Below are positions 57,945 through 64,000 of a stretch of DNA of 64,000 bases, piece after piece. Within the stretch, counting starts at the first letter, position 1. Each line of letters starts with the position of its first letter. The notes beneath the pieces were generated by a model, which saw only the letters and a program-made list of their open reading frames with translations, searched no databases and had not been told where the DNA came from. This DNA is from Deferribacter autotrophicus (lineage in GTDB: Bacteria; Chrysiogenota; Deferribacteres; Deferribacterales; Deferribacteraceae), in the NCBI RefSeq assembly GCF_008362905.1, contig NZ_VFJB01000005.1, positions 248,001-312,000 of the forward strand, read 5' to 3'. Position numbers and translations under genes: made by a program.

Positions 57945-58642
57945 GTAAATTGAAAAGGTTTATTAAAAGTTTATTTTACCAGGCGAATTGGAATTACGAA
58001 AATATGCAGGGGACAGGGTTTGTTTATTTACTGGATGAGATAAATAAAGAAAAAGAATTCAATGTGCCCGATAGAATAATAAAAAAGGAACTTAGCTATT
58101 TTAATACGCATCCTTTTTTGTTTATGTTTGTGGTTGGAGTATGGTTTAGAGAGTTTTTAAATAATGGTGATCCTGAACAGTATAAAAGAATTTATTCTTC
58201 AGCATTTGGTGCTTTGGGCGACAGTTTTTTTTGGCATGCTTTAAGACCAGCGTCCTTTGTATTTGCAGCAATAATTGCATTTTATAATCCTGTAATTGCA
58301 TTGATATTTTATCTATTATTTTTTAATTTTTTTCATTTTTTCTTTTTGTATAGAGGGTTTGATATTGGCTTTACTTATGGTAAGGAGACTATAAGCTGGT
58401 TCAATAAGATTCTTTTCAATAAATGGTCAAACTATTTTGATATTATGACATCTTTTTTTATGGGATTGTTTTTGATTGTTATGTTGCATAAGAGTGGATT
58501 TGAAAATAATGTTAATTTTTATATAATATGTTTAGGTTATTTTTTGACAGGGACTGCTCTAGCTAAAAAAGTTGATGTGGTATTTAGTTTAATGGTAGTT
58601 ATGATTGTGACTTTTGTATTAAAAATTTCGGTGGGCATTTAG
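57941..58642 (+). CDS. PTS mannose-family IID component
   Basis: A 233-residue protein with a soluble N-terminal half (QANWNYENMQGTGFVYLLDEI, typical of IID) and a C-terminal region with about four membrane segments. ATG 57941 begins MSKLKRF and overlaps the IIC stop by four bases; a TTG at 57929 is less likely. It completes the IIA-IIB-IIC-IID set. It is somewhat shorter than the usual 270-300 residues. Confidence 0.87.
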   Translation: MSKLKRFIKSLFYQANWNYENMQGTGFVYLLDEINKEKEFNVPDRIIKKELSYFNTHPFLFMFVVGVWFREFLNNGDPEQYKRIYSSAFGALGDSFFWHALRPASFVFAAIIAFYNPVIALIFYLLFFNFFHFFFLYRGFDIGFTYGKETISWFNKILFNKWSNYFDIMTSFFMGLFLIVMLHKSGFENNVNFYIICLGYFLTGTALAKKVDVVFSLMVVMIVTFVLKISVGI

Positions 58643-58644
58643 TT

Positions 58645-58923
58645 ATGAAAGAGAAAAAGCAGATTGAAGTTGAAATTATTAATGAATTAGGTATGCATGC
58701 AAGAGCTGCAGCATCATTTGTTCAGGAAGCATCAAAGTTTAATTCTGAAATTTTCGTTGAAAAGGATGGTTTAGAGGTTAACGGTAAGAGTATTATGGGT
58801 GTTTTAATGCTTGTAGCCCCTAAAGGTTCAAAGATATTGATTAAAGCTAATGGTGATGATGCTGATGAAGCATTGGAAGCACTCAGCAATTTGATTAAAA
58901 ATAGATTTGGAGAGGATAAGTGA
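58645..58923 (+). CDS. ptsH: Phosphocarrier protein HPr
   Basis: A 92-residue phosphocarrier. His18 in ELGMHARAAASFV takes phosphate from enzyme I, and Ser49 in NGKSIMGVLML is the site expected for the HPr kinase encoded upstream. Having both sites suggests regulatory control as well as transport. It starts two bases after the IID gene and overlaps ptsI by four bases. Confidence 0.96.
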   Translation: MKEKKQIEVEIINELGMHARAAASFVQEASKFNSEIFVEKDGLEVNGKSIMGVLMLVAPKGSKILIKANGDDADEALEALSNLIKNRFGEDK

Positions 58924-60665
58924 TTATTTTAAAGGGGATTGGAGTAAGTGATGGTATTGCAATTGGAAAGGCTTTTTTCATAGATAGAAGAATAGTTAAA
59001 ATTAAAAAATATAAAATATCTGATGATAGAATAGCTATTGAATTAAAAAAATTTAAAGATGCCGTAAAAAAATGTGAAGAGTATATCAAACATATAAAAG
59101 AGATTAGTGTAAGCGATATTGGTGAAGAGCATACGTTTATATTTGATGTTTATTTGCTTTTGTTGAAGGATGATATGTTAATTGGAGAGACTGAGAGAGT
59201 TATTAGAAATGAGAAAATAAATGCAGAGTATGCGTTAAAAAAGGTATCAAAAAACTTGATGGATATTTTTGAAAGAACAGAAGATCCATATATTAGAGAG
59301 AGAAAAAATGATATTAAGCATATTGTAGACAAATTAATGAGATTTATGACCAATGATGGTTTTGTCTTTAATGAGACAACTGGAGAGAAGAGAATTGCTA
59401 TTGCACATGATTTATCTCCTTCTGAAACAGCGTCTTTATTAAGGCAAAATATAATTGCTTTTGCTACTGATTTAGGTAGCAAAACTTCTCATACATCCAT
59501 AATTGCAAGAGCTATGGGAATTCCTGCTGTTGTAGGATTGGAAAAGATCACTGATAATGTTGTCTCAAGTGATGAGACAATTATCGTGGATGGTTTTAAT
59601 GGTGTTGTCATAATAGATCCCAATGAAGATGTTTTAAGAGAGTATGAGGAAAAAGAGAAAAAATATATAAAATATGTAGAAGAATTACAGAAACTTATAG
59701 ATGTTGAAGTTAAAACAAGCGACGGGGTTGAGATTAATATATTTTCTAATGTTGAGATAAATGATGAGATTGAAGTATCCAACAATTATAACTCTAAAGG
59801 GATAGGTCTTTACAGAACAGAGTTTATATATCTTGAAAATGGGAATGTGTCTGAGGATGACCAGTTTGAAATTTTAAAAGATGCTGTGATGAAGAATGGG
59901 GATAAGCCCATAGTAATAAGGACATTTGATCTTGGAGGTGAAAAACTTTCAAGCTTGTTACCACACCCTGAGGAACAAAATCCAGTAATGGGATTAAGGG
60001 CAATAAGATATTCTTTAAGATTTCAAGATTTTTTCATTTCACAAATTAAGGCTATACTCAGAGCTGCAGTTTATGGGGATGTAAGGATTATGTTTCCAAT
60101 GATATCAGGGGTGGAAGAGATAAGGCTTGCAAAATCAGTTGTTAAGGATGCAATTAAAGAGCTTGAAGCTGAGGGGAAAGAATTTAGAAAAGATGTTCCA
60201 ATCGGTGTTATGGTGGAATTACCAGCTCTTGCCCTCATCACTCATCTTGTTAATAAGGAAGTGGACTTTTTTAGCGTAGGAACAAATGACCTTATTCAAT
60301 ATACAGTTGGTATTGATAGGAATAATGAATACGTCGCTTATCTTTACAGACCTACACATCCAGCTGTGCTACATTTACTTAAAAAGATATTAAAAGATGC
60401 AAATAAAGGAGGGATTGAGGCTACAGTTTGTGGTGAAATGGCTGGGGATCCGAAATATATACCTGTGCTTTTAGGTCTTGGATATAGAAACTTAAGTATG
60501 TCTCCAGCTTCTATACTGAAGGCAAAGATGATAATTAGGCGAGTTAATATTTCTGATTGTGAAAAATTAGTGAGAAGTTTAAAAAGGTGTAAACTTGCAA
60601 GGATTGCTGAAGAGAAGTTACAAAAGTTTATTGAAAAACATGCCTCAGATTTGTTCTTCCATTAA
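58920..60665 (+). CDS. ptsI: PTS enzyme I
   Basis: A 581-residue PEP-protein phosphotransferase that starts the phosphorelay to HPr. The N-terminal domain holds the phospho-histidine His191 in GSKTSHTSIIARAMGIPAVVG, and the C-terminal PEP barrel has LYRTEFIYL, VMVELPAL and the cysteine motif in ATVCGEMAGDP. The likely start is GTG 58920, with GGAGAG upstream inside ptsH. It is the last gene of the long forward run, and no terminator is seen after it. Confidence 0.96.
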   Translation: MIILKGIGVSDGIAIGKAFFIDRRIVKIKKYKISDDRIAIELKKFKDAVKKCEEYIKHIKEISVSDIGEEHTFIFDVYLLLLKDDMLIGETERVIRNEKINAEYALKKVSKNLMDIFERTEDPYIRERKNDIKHIVDKLMRFMTNDGFVFNETTGEKRIAIAHDLSPSETASLLRQNIIAFATDLGSKTSHTSIIARAMGIPAVVGLEKITDNVVSSDETIIVDGFNGVVIIDPNEDVLREYEEKEKKYIKYVEELQKLIDVEVKTSDGVEINIFSNVEINDEIEVSNNYNSKGIGLYRTEFIYLENGNVSEDDQFEILKDAVMKNGDKPIVIRTFDLGGEKLSSLLPHPEEQNPVMGLRAIRYSLRFQDFFISQIKAILRAAVYGDVRIMFPMISGVEEIRLAKSVVKDAIKELEAEGKEFRKDVPIGVMVELPALALITHLVNKEVDFFSVGTNDLIQYTVGIDRNNEYVAYLYRPTHPAVLHLLKKILKDANKGGIEATVCGEMAGDPKYIPVLLGLGYRNLSMSPASILKAKMIIRRVNISDCEKLVRSLKRCKLARIAEEKLQKFIEKHASDLFFH

Positions 60666-60697
60666 AAATAGAAATTGTAGATTTTGTAAAATAATGT

Positions 60698-60726
60698 TTG
60701 ACTTACTAGCCTTAAACTGCTAATCT
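60698..60726 (+). promoter_or_regulatory. Promoter of the cold-shock gene
   Basis: TTGACT (60698-60703) and TAATCT (60721-60726) are exactly 17 bases apart. The resulting leader of about 40 bases holds a small aggg/ccct hairpin (about 60733-60751) and the GAGGTGAG ribosome site. Confidence 0.6.
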
Positions 60727-60772
60727 TCATTTAGGGGTTTGATGCCCTGTAACAAATTTTTGAGGTGAGTTT

Positions 60773-60976
60773 ATGAGTAAGACAGGAACAGTTAAGTGGT
60801 TCAACGATTCTAAGGGGTATGGTTTTATTACCAGCTCCGAAGGTAACGATGTGTTTGTCCATTTCACAGCTATTAAAATGGACGGTTTTAAGAGCCTTAA
60901 AGAAGGTGATCAAGTTCAGTTTGACATCGTTGAAGGGCCTAAAGGTCCACAGGCCTCCAATGTTGTAAAAATATAA
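60773..60976 (+). CDS. Cold-shock domain protein
   Basis: A 67-residue single-stranded nucleic-acid-binding protein of the CspA family. The RNA-binding motifs are KGYGFITSS (RNP1) and VFVHFTAI (RNP2), in the order and length typical of Csp proteins. It has its own promoter, a short structured leader, a strong GAGGTGAG ribosome site and a terminator, so it is a single-gene unit suited to high expression. Confidence 0.97.
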   Translation: MSKTGTVKWFNDSKGYGFITSSEGNDVFVHFTAIKMDGFKSLKEGDQVQFDIVEGPKGPQASNVVKI

Positions 60977-61002
60977 GCAACATAGGGTAGGTTGAAAATT
61001 AC

Positions 61003-61037
61003 ACCCGGCTCACTTTTGTGATGCCGGGTTTTTTTGT
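61003..61037. terminator. Terminator after the cold-shock gene
   Basis: A stem acccggc/gccgggt (61003-61009, 61023-61029) with an inner tcac/gtga pair and a T run after it. It lies between convergent genes and may also serve the DUF2905 side. Confidence 0.9.
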
Positions 61038-61039
61038 GC

Positions 61040-61273
61040 CTATTTTCTGAAAAATATGTTTAAGATCAATGTTAAAATTATGCTGATGATTATTGAAGAG
61101 ACTATTGGGAAATAAAATGTAAAATTCCCTTTCTTGTAATAAATATCGCCGGGTAATCTTCCAAGATTGAAAATATTTGGTATTTTGTTAGAAAAAATAA
61201 GAATAATGCCAATGACTATAAAAATTATACCAAAAATTAGCAAGCTTTTACCAAGCTCACTTAGTGGGTTCAT
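61040..61273 (-). CDS. DUF2905 small membrane protein
   Basis: A 77-residue protein with two membrane segments (about 8-27 and 52-74) separated by the conserved NLGRLPGDIYYKKGNFTFYFP loop, the signature of DUF2905. The function of this family is unknown. It overlaps the end of queH by 17 bases and is the last gene of the stomatin-queH-DUF2905 unit. Confidence 0.9.
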   Translation of the reverse strand: MNPLSELGKSLLIFGIIFIVIGIILIFSNKIPNIFNLGRLPGDIYYKKGNFTFYFPIVSSIIISIILTLILNIFFRK

Positions 61274-61862
61274 TGTTCACCTCACACAGTTGTATTTCTT
61301 TTAATTTATTAAACTTTCTTGAAAGTTGTTTTCTGTATCTATCCTCTTCACTGTATATACATCCACAATACTGTTGCCTATAAAGATTTAATTCTTTTGA
61401 TTTTTCAATCCCTTCTTTCCACCCTTCTCTAAAATCATAATAATAAAATTCAATTTTGTATTTATGTGATAAATCTTCACAAATATCTTTAATCATTTGG
61501 TGATTTTGATATTTACTGTATAAAAGTGTGGTGGTAAAAGCATCAAACTTACCATTTTTTGCGATTTTTACAGTTTTTTCAATTCTCATATAATAACAGT
61601 AGTTACATCTTTTTGACTCTCTATATACTACATTTTGTACAAACTCTTTTAAACCATAGGTTTCATCTATGATAGTTTTAATACCTTCTAAGTTGTTTAA
61701 AAACCAAACATTCTCCAGTCTTTTGTAAAATTCTTCCACAGGGTGAATATTCGGATTGTAAAAGAATCCGTATATTTCAAAGGGTTCATTTTTTAAAATT
61801 TTCAATGGATACAGTGAACAAGGAGCACAGCATTGATGTAGCAAGAGCTTCATATTATTCAT
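61257..61862 (-). CDS. queH: Epoxyqueuosine reductase QueH
   Basis: A 201-residue iron-sulfur enzyme that reduces epoxyqueuosine to queuosine in tRNA, the cobalamin-independent alternative to QueG. Signatures are [15 protein letters not shown] near the N-terminus, [28 protein letters not shown] and [16 protein letters not shown] 61862 has GAGGAT five bases upstream; ATG 61853 is possible. It overlaps the stomatin-like gene by eight bases. Confidence 0.94.
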   Translation of the reverse strand: MNNMKLLLHQCCAPCSLYPLKILKNEPFEIYGFFYNPNIHPVEEFYKRLENVWFLNNLEGIKTIIDETYGLKEFVQNVVYRESKRCNYCYYMRIEKTVKIAKNGKFDAFTTTLLYSKYQNHQMIKDICEDLSHKYKIEFYYYDFREGWKEGIEKSKELNLYRQQYCGCIYSEEDRYRKQLSRKFNKLKEIQLCEVNNEPTK

Positions 61863-62610
61863 CTTTATCCTCTTTTTTTAGGAAAGGTTTTATTATTTCC
61901 ATTGGAATAGGGAAAAGTATAGTGGAATTTTTTTCTGATGCTATTTCATTCAGTGTTTGTAGATATCTGAGCTGTAATGTAATAGGGCTTCTGGACATTA
62001 TTTCACTTGCCTGAGTCAGTCTTTCAGCAGATTGAAGTTCACCGTCAGCATGAATGATTTTTGCCCTTCTTTCCCTTTCAGCTTCTGCCTGTCTTGCCAT
62101 TGCTCTTTGCATTTCCTGAGGTAAATCTATATGTTTTATTTCCACAGCACTGACCTTTACTCCCCAGGGGTCAGTATGTTTATCGATTACTGATTGAAGC
62201 TCCATATTAATTTTTTCTCTATTAGATAACAAATCATCGAGTTCAAACTGTCCTAAAATACTTCTGAGGGTAGTTTGTGAAATTTGGCTTGTAGCATAGT
62301 AAAAATCTTCCACTTCTAAAACAGCTTTTTCAGGATGTAAAACCCTGAAATAAACCACAGCGTTTACCTTTACTGATACGTTATCTTTTGTAATAACATC
62401 TTGAGGAGGCACATCCATTACAAAAGTTCTAAGATTCACTTTTACCATTTTTTCAATAACAGGGATAAGTATGATTAAACCAGGACCCCTTACACCTACA
62501 AATCGACCCAATCTAAAAATAACGCCTCTTTCATACTCTTTTAAAATTTTGATTGTGTTTGCAATTAATAATATAATCAATATAAATATAATCGTAATTA
62601 AGTTAAACAT
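61855..62610 (-). CDS. Stomatin/SPFH-domain membrane protein
   Basis: A 251-residue membrane-anchored scaffold protein. It has an N-terminal membrane segment (about 2-22), an SPFH domain (about 25-190; [55 protein letters not shown]) and a coiled-coil tail ([16 protein letters not shown]). ATG 62610 has a GGAGG site; the frame extends eight residues further up without support. Many relatives pair with an NfeD protease partner, but none is adjacent. Confidence 0.93.
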   Translation of the reverse strand: MFNLITIIFILIILLIANTIKILKEYERGVIFRLGRFVGVRGPGLIILIPVIEKMVKVNLRTFVMDVPPQDVITKDNVSVKVNAVVYFRVLHPEKAVLEVEDFYYATSQISQTTLRSILGQFELDDLLSNREKINMELQSVIDKHTDPWGVKVSAVEIKHIDLPQEMQRAMARQAEAERERRAKIIHADGELQSAERLTQASEIMSRSPITLQLRYLQTLNEIASEKNSTILFPIPMEIIKPFLKKEDKDE

Positions 62611-62704
62611 ATTGACCTCCGGACATTTATCCATTATATACTCAACTTTAATATATAAAAAATGATTATAAATAAAAAGGGTTTTTTCAGTTTAGGAGTA
62701 AACA

Positions 62705-63574
62705 ATGGTAAAAAGTATGACTGGATATGGTAAAGTTTTAGTTTCTGATGATTTGTGTGATGTGAAAGTAGAGATTAAAACTTTAAATAGTAAGTTTTGT
62801 GATATAAACATGCGACTTCCACGTCAATACATGTTTCTTGAAATAACTTTAAGAAATTTAATCAAAGATTCTTTAAAAAGGGGAAAAGTGGATATTTTTA
62901 TTGAAATAAGTCCAAAAAAAGTGGTCAATGTTCCTGTTTTGAATAGAAACTTGCTTTCTTCTTATATGGCAATTTTAAGACAGCTGCAAATGGAGAGTGA
63001 AATTATAGATGATATTAGAATAGATCATATTTTAAAATTTCAGGATGTTATAAGTTATGAAGATAATGAGGAATTATATAGTGAAATAGGAAATTTAATA
63101 GTCAAAGGGGTAGAAGAGTGCCTTGCTAAAGTCAATGAGATGAGAGCTGTTGAAGGGGAATCTCTTAAAAAGGATATACTTGATAAGGCAGATGAAATTA
63201 AAAGTATTGTGAGTAATATTGAAAAGAAGGCGAATGAAAATTTTGATATTCAGTATAAAAGACTTGTTGAAAGGTTAAAAGAATTAGAGATGAATGTGGA
63301 TGAAGACAGATTAATGCAAGAAGTTGCAGTAATGGCCGAGCGATCCGATATTAATGAAGAAATTGTGAGGATTTATTCTCATTTAAATCAGATTAAAAGT
63401 GTATTAGATAGCGAAGAAGAGGTTGGTAAAAAGCTTGATTTTTTAGCTCAGGAACTGCACAGGGAATTTAATACTATTGGTTCAAAAGCATTGTTGTCAG
63501 AGATAAAGAATAATGTTATAAAAGGCAAAGTGGAAATTGATAAAATAAGAGAGCAGGTGCAGAACCTTGTCTAG
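62705..63574 (+). CDS. yicC: YicC-family endoribonuclease-like protein
   Basis: A 289-residue protein of the YicC family, members of which act as or influence endoribonucleases. The N-terminal signature is VKSMTGYGKV with VEIKTLNSKFCDINMRLPR, and the C-terminal DUF1732 part has EKKLDFLAQELHREFNTIGSKA-like sequence (seen as GKKLDFLAQELHREFNTIGSKA across two segments). It starts a gene pair with gmk, with overlapping ends, as in many bacteria. A weak AGGAG site precedes the start. Confidence 0.93.
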   Translation: MVKSMTGYGKVLVSDDLCDVKVEIKTLNSKFCDINMRLPRQYMFLEITLRNLIKDSLKRGKVDIFIEISPKKVVNVPVLNRNLLSSYMAILRQLQMESEIIDDIRIDHILKFQDVISYEDNEELYSEIGNLIVKGVEECLAKVNEMRAVEGESLKKDILDKADEIKSIVSNIEKKANENFDIQYKRLVERLKELEMNVDEDRLMQEVAVMAERSDINEEIVRIYSHLNQIKSVLDSEEEVGKKLDFLAQELHREFNTIGSKALLSEIKNNVIKGKVEIDKIREQVQNLV

Positions 63575-64000
63575 AGGAAAGCTTTTTGTTATAAGTGCTC
63601 CAAGTGGAGCCGGCAAAACATCTTTATGTAATAAGTTGCTTGCAAAGTATCCAGAAAGATTGCGATATTCCATATCGTTTACTACAAGGGAGCCAAGGGT
63701 CGGGGAGGTAGATGGAGAAGATTATTTCTTTATTAGTGAAAGAAAATTTAAGGAAATGATTGATAATGAAGAGTTTTTAGAGTGGGCTGTGGTGCATGGA
63801 AATTACTATGGCACGTCAAAACAAGTTATAGAAAAACATTTAAATGATGGTTATGATGTAATTTTAGATATTGACCCTCAGGGAGCCAGACAGATAAAAA
63901 ATAAGTTTCTTGATGCCGTATTTATTTTTATTGTGGCTCCAAGTATAAAAGAGTTGAAAAACAGGTTGATAAATAGAAGAACTGAAAGTATGGAGAAGAT
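63567..64000 (+). CDS. gmk: Guanylate kinase, 5' part (runs off the window)
   Basis: The first 144 residues of guanylate kinase, which converts GMP to GDP. The P-loop is ISAPSGAGKTS (about 8-18), followed by SISFTTREPRVGEVDGEDYFF and the lid region near VILDIDPQGARQIK. The probable start is TTG 63567, overlapping the yicC stop by eight bases; no ATG is available nearby in frame. The reading frame is open to the window edge, so the gene is cut by the window, not broken. Confidence 0.92.
   Translation, partial: MSRGKLFVISAPSGAGKTSLCNKLLAKYPERLRYSISFTTREPRVGEVDGEDYFFISERKFKEMIDNEEFLEWAVVHGNYYGTSKQVIEKHLNDGYDVILDIDPQGARQIKNKFLDAVFIFIVAPSIKELKNRLINRRTESMEK

Noticed and set aside
63567-64000. Truncated guanylate kinase pseudogene
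   Set aside because: The frame is open to the last base of the window with intact motifs. The end is a window edge, not a mutation.

Overview
The window is 64 kb of AT-rich, gene-dense chromosome from a Gram-negative bacterium. Kdo synthesis (kdsA, B, C, D) and the Lpt bridge (lptA, B, C) show an LPS outer membrane. Superoxide reductase, a TAT-exported molybdopterin reductase and an arsenic gene set fit an anaerobic respirer. The gene content resembles Deferribacterales such as Deferribacter or Calditerrivibrio. That placement is inferred from general knowledge; no search was run.

Layout. 1-6.7 kb: a dispersed repeat, a nitrilase-family hydrolase, a DUF3783 protein, trpB2, superoxide reductase with its own promoter and operator, alaS and a small HNH protein. 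6.7-15.3 kb: ATP-type PEP carboxykinase, then tonB, archease, a TtcA-like PP-loop protein, a radical SAM/SPASM enzyme, a PhnD-like periplasmic binding protein, a histidine kinase and an NtrC-type regulator. 15.3-22.9 kb: a reverse-strand arsenic operon (an arsR fused to a degenerate arsC-like domain, arsC, acr3). It is divergent from a forward iron-sulfur/molybdopterin reductase pair preceded by a good sigma-54 promoter. A small secreted protein and an exported tandem rhodanese follow. 22.9-34 kb: mixed-strand genes (MOP-type transporter, flavin reductase, sirtuin, elbB, yeiH with a LysR regulator, mltG, carA, HtrA protease, moeA, mobB) and a 234-bp palindromic MITE-like element at the mltG start.

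34.1-60.7 kb is one forward run of 30 genes with no gap over 24 bases. It holds a degenerate GspE/PilB-like protein, pgi, tilS, hpt, ftsH, folP, cdaA, a YbbR protein, glmM, pdxJ, acpS, kdsB, pyrG, kdsA, kdsD, kdsC, lptCAB, rpoN, hpf, ptsN, hprK, rapZ, a mannose-family PTS (IIA, IIB, IIC, IID), HPr and enzyme I. It joins envelope synthesis, c-di-AMP synthesis and nitrogen/carbon PTS control. 60.7-64 kb: a cold-shock protein, DUF2905, queH, a stomatin-like protein, yicC and the start of gmk.

The most notable part is 11.4-22.9 kb. A binding protein, kinase and sigma-54 activator lie beside arsenic resistance genes and a sigma-54-promoted respiratory reductase. This resembles the architecture of known metalloid-sensing AioXSR/ArrXSR-type systems. 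The reductase's substrate (arsenate, tetrathionate, polysulfide or another) cannot be settled from the sequence. Other notable items are the ArsR fused to a pseudo-ArsC domain, the MITE-like element, a three-copy repeat, and several promoters placed so that the mRNA would be nearly leaderless.
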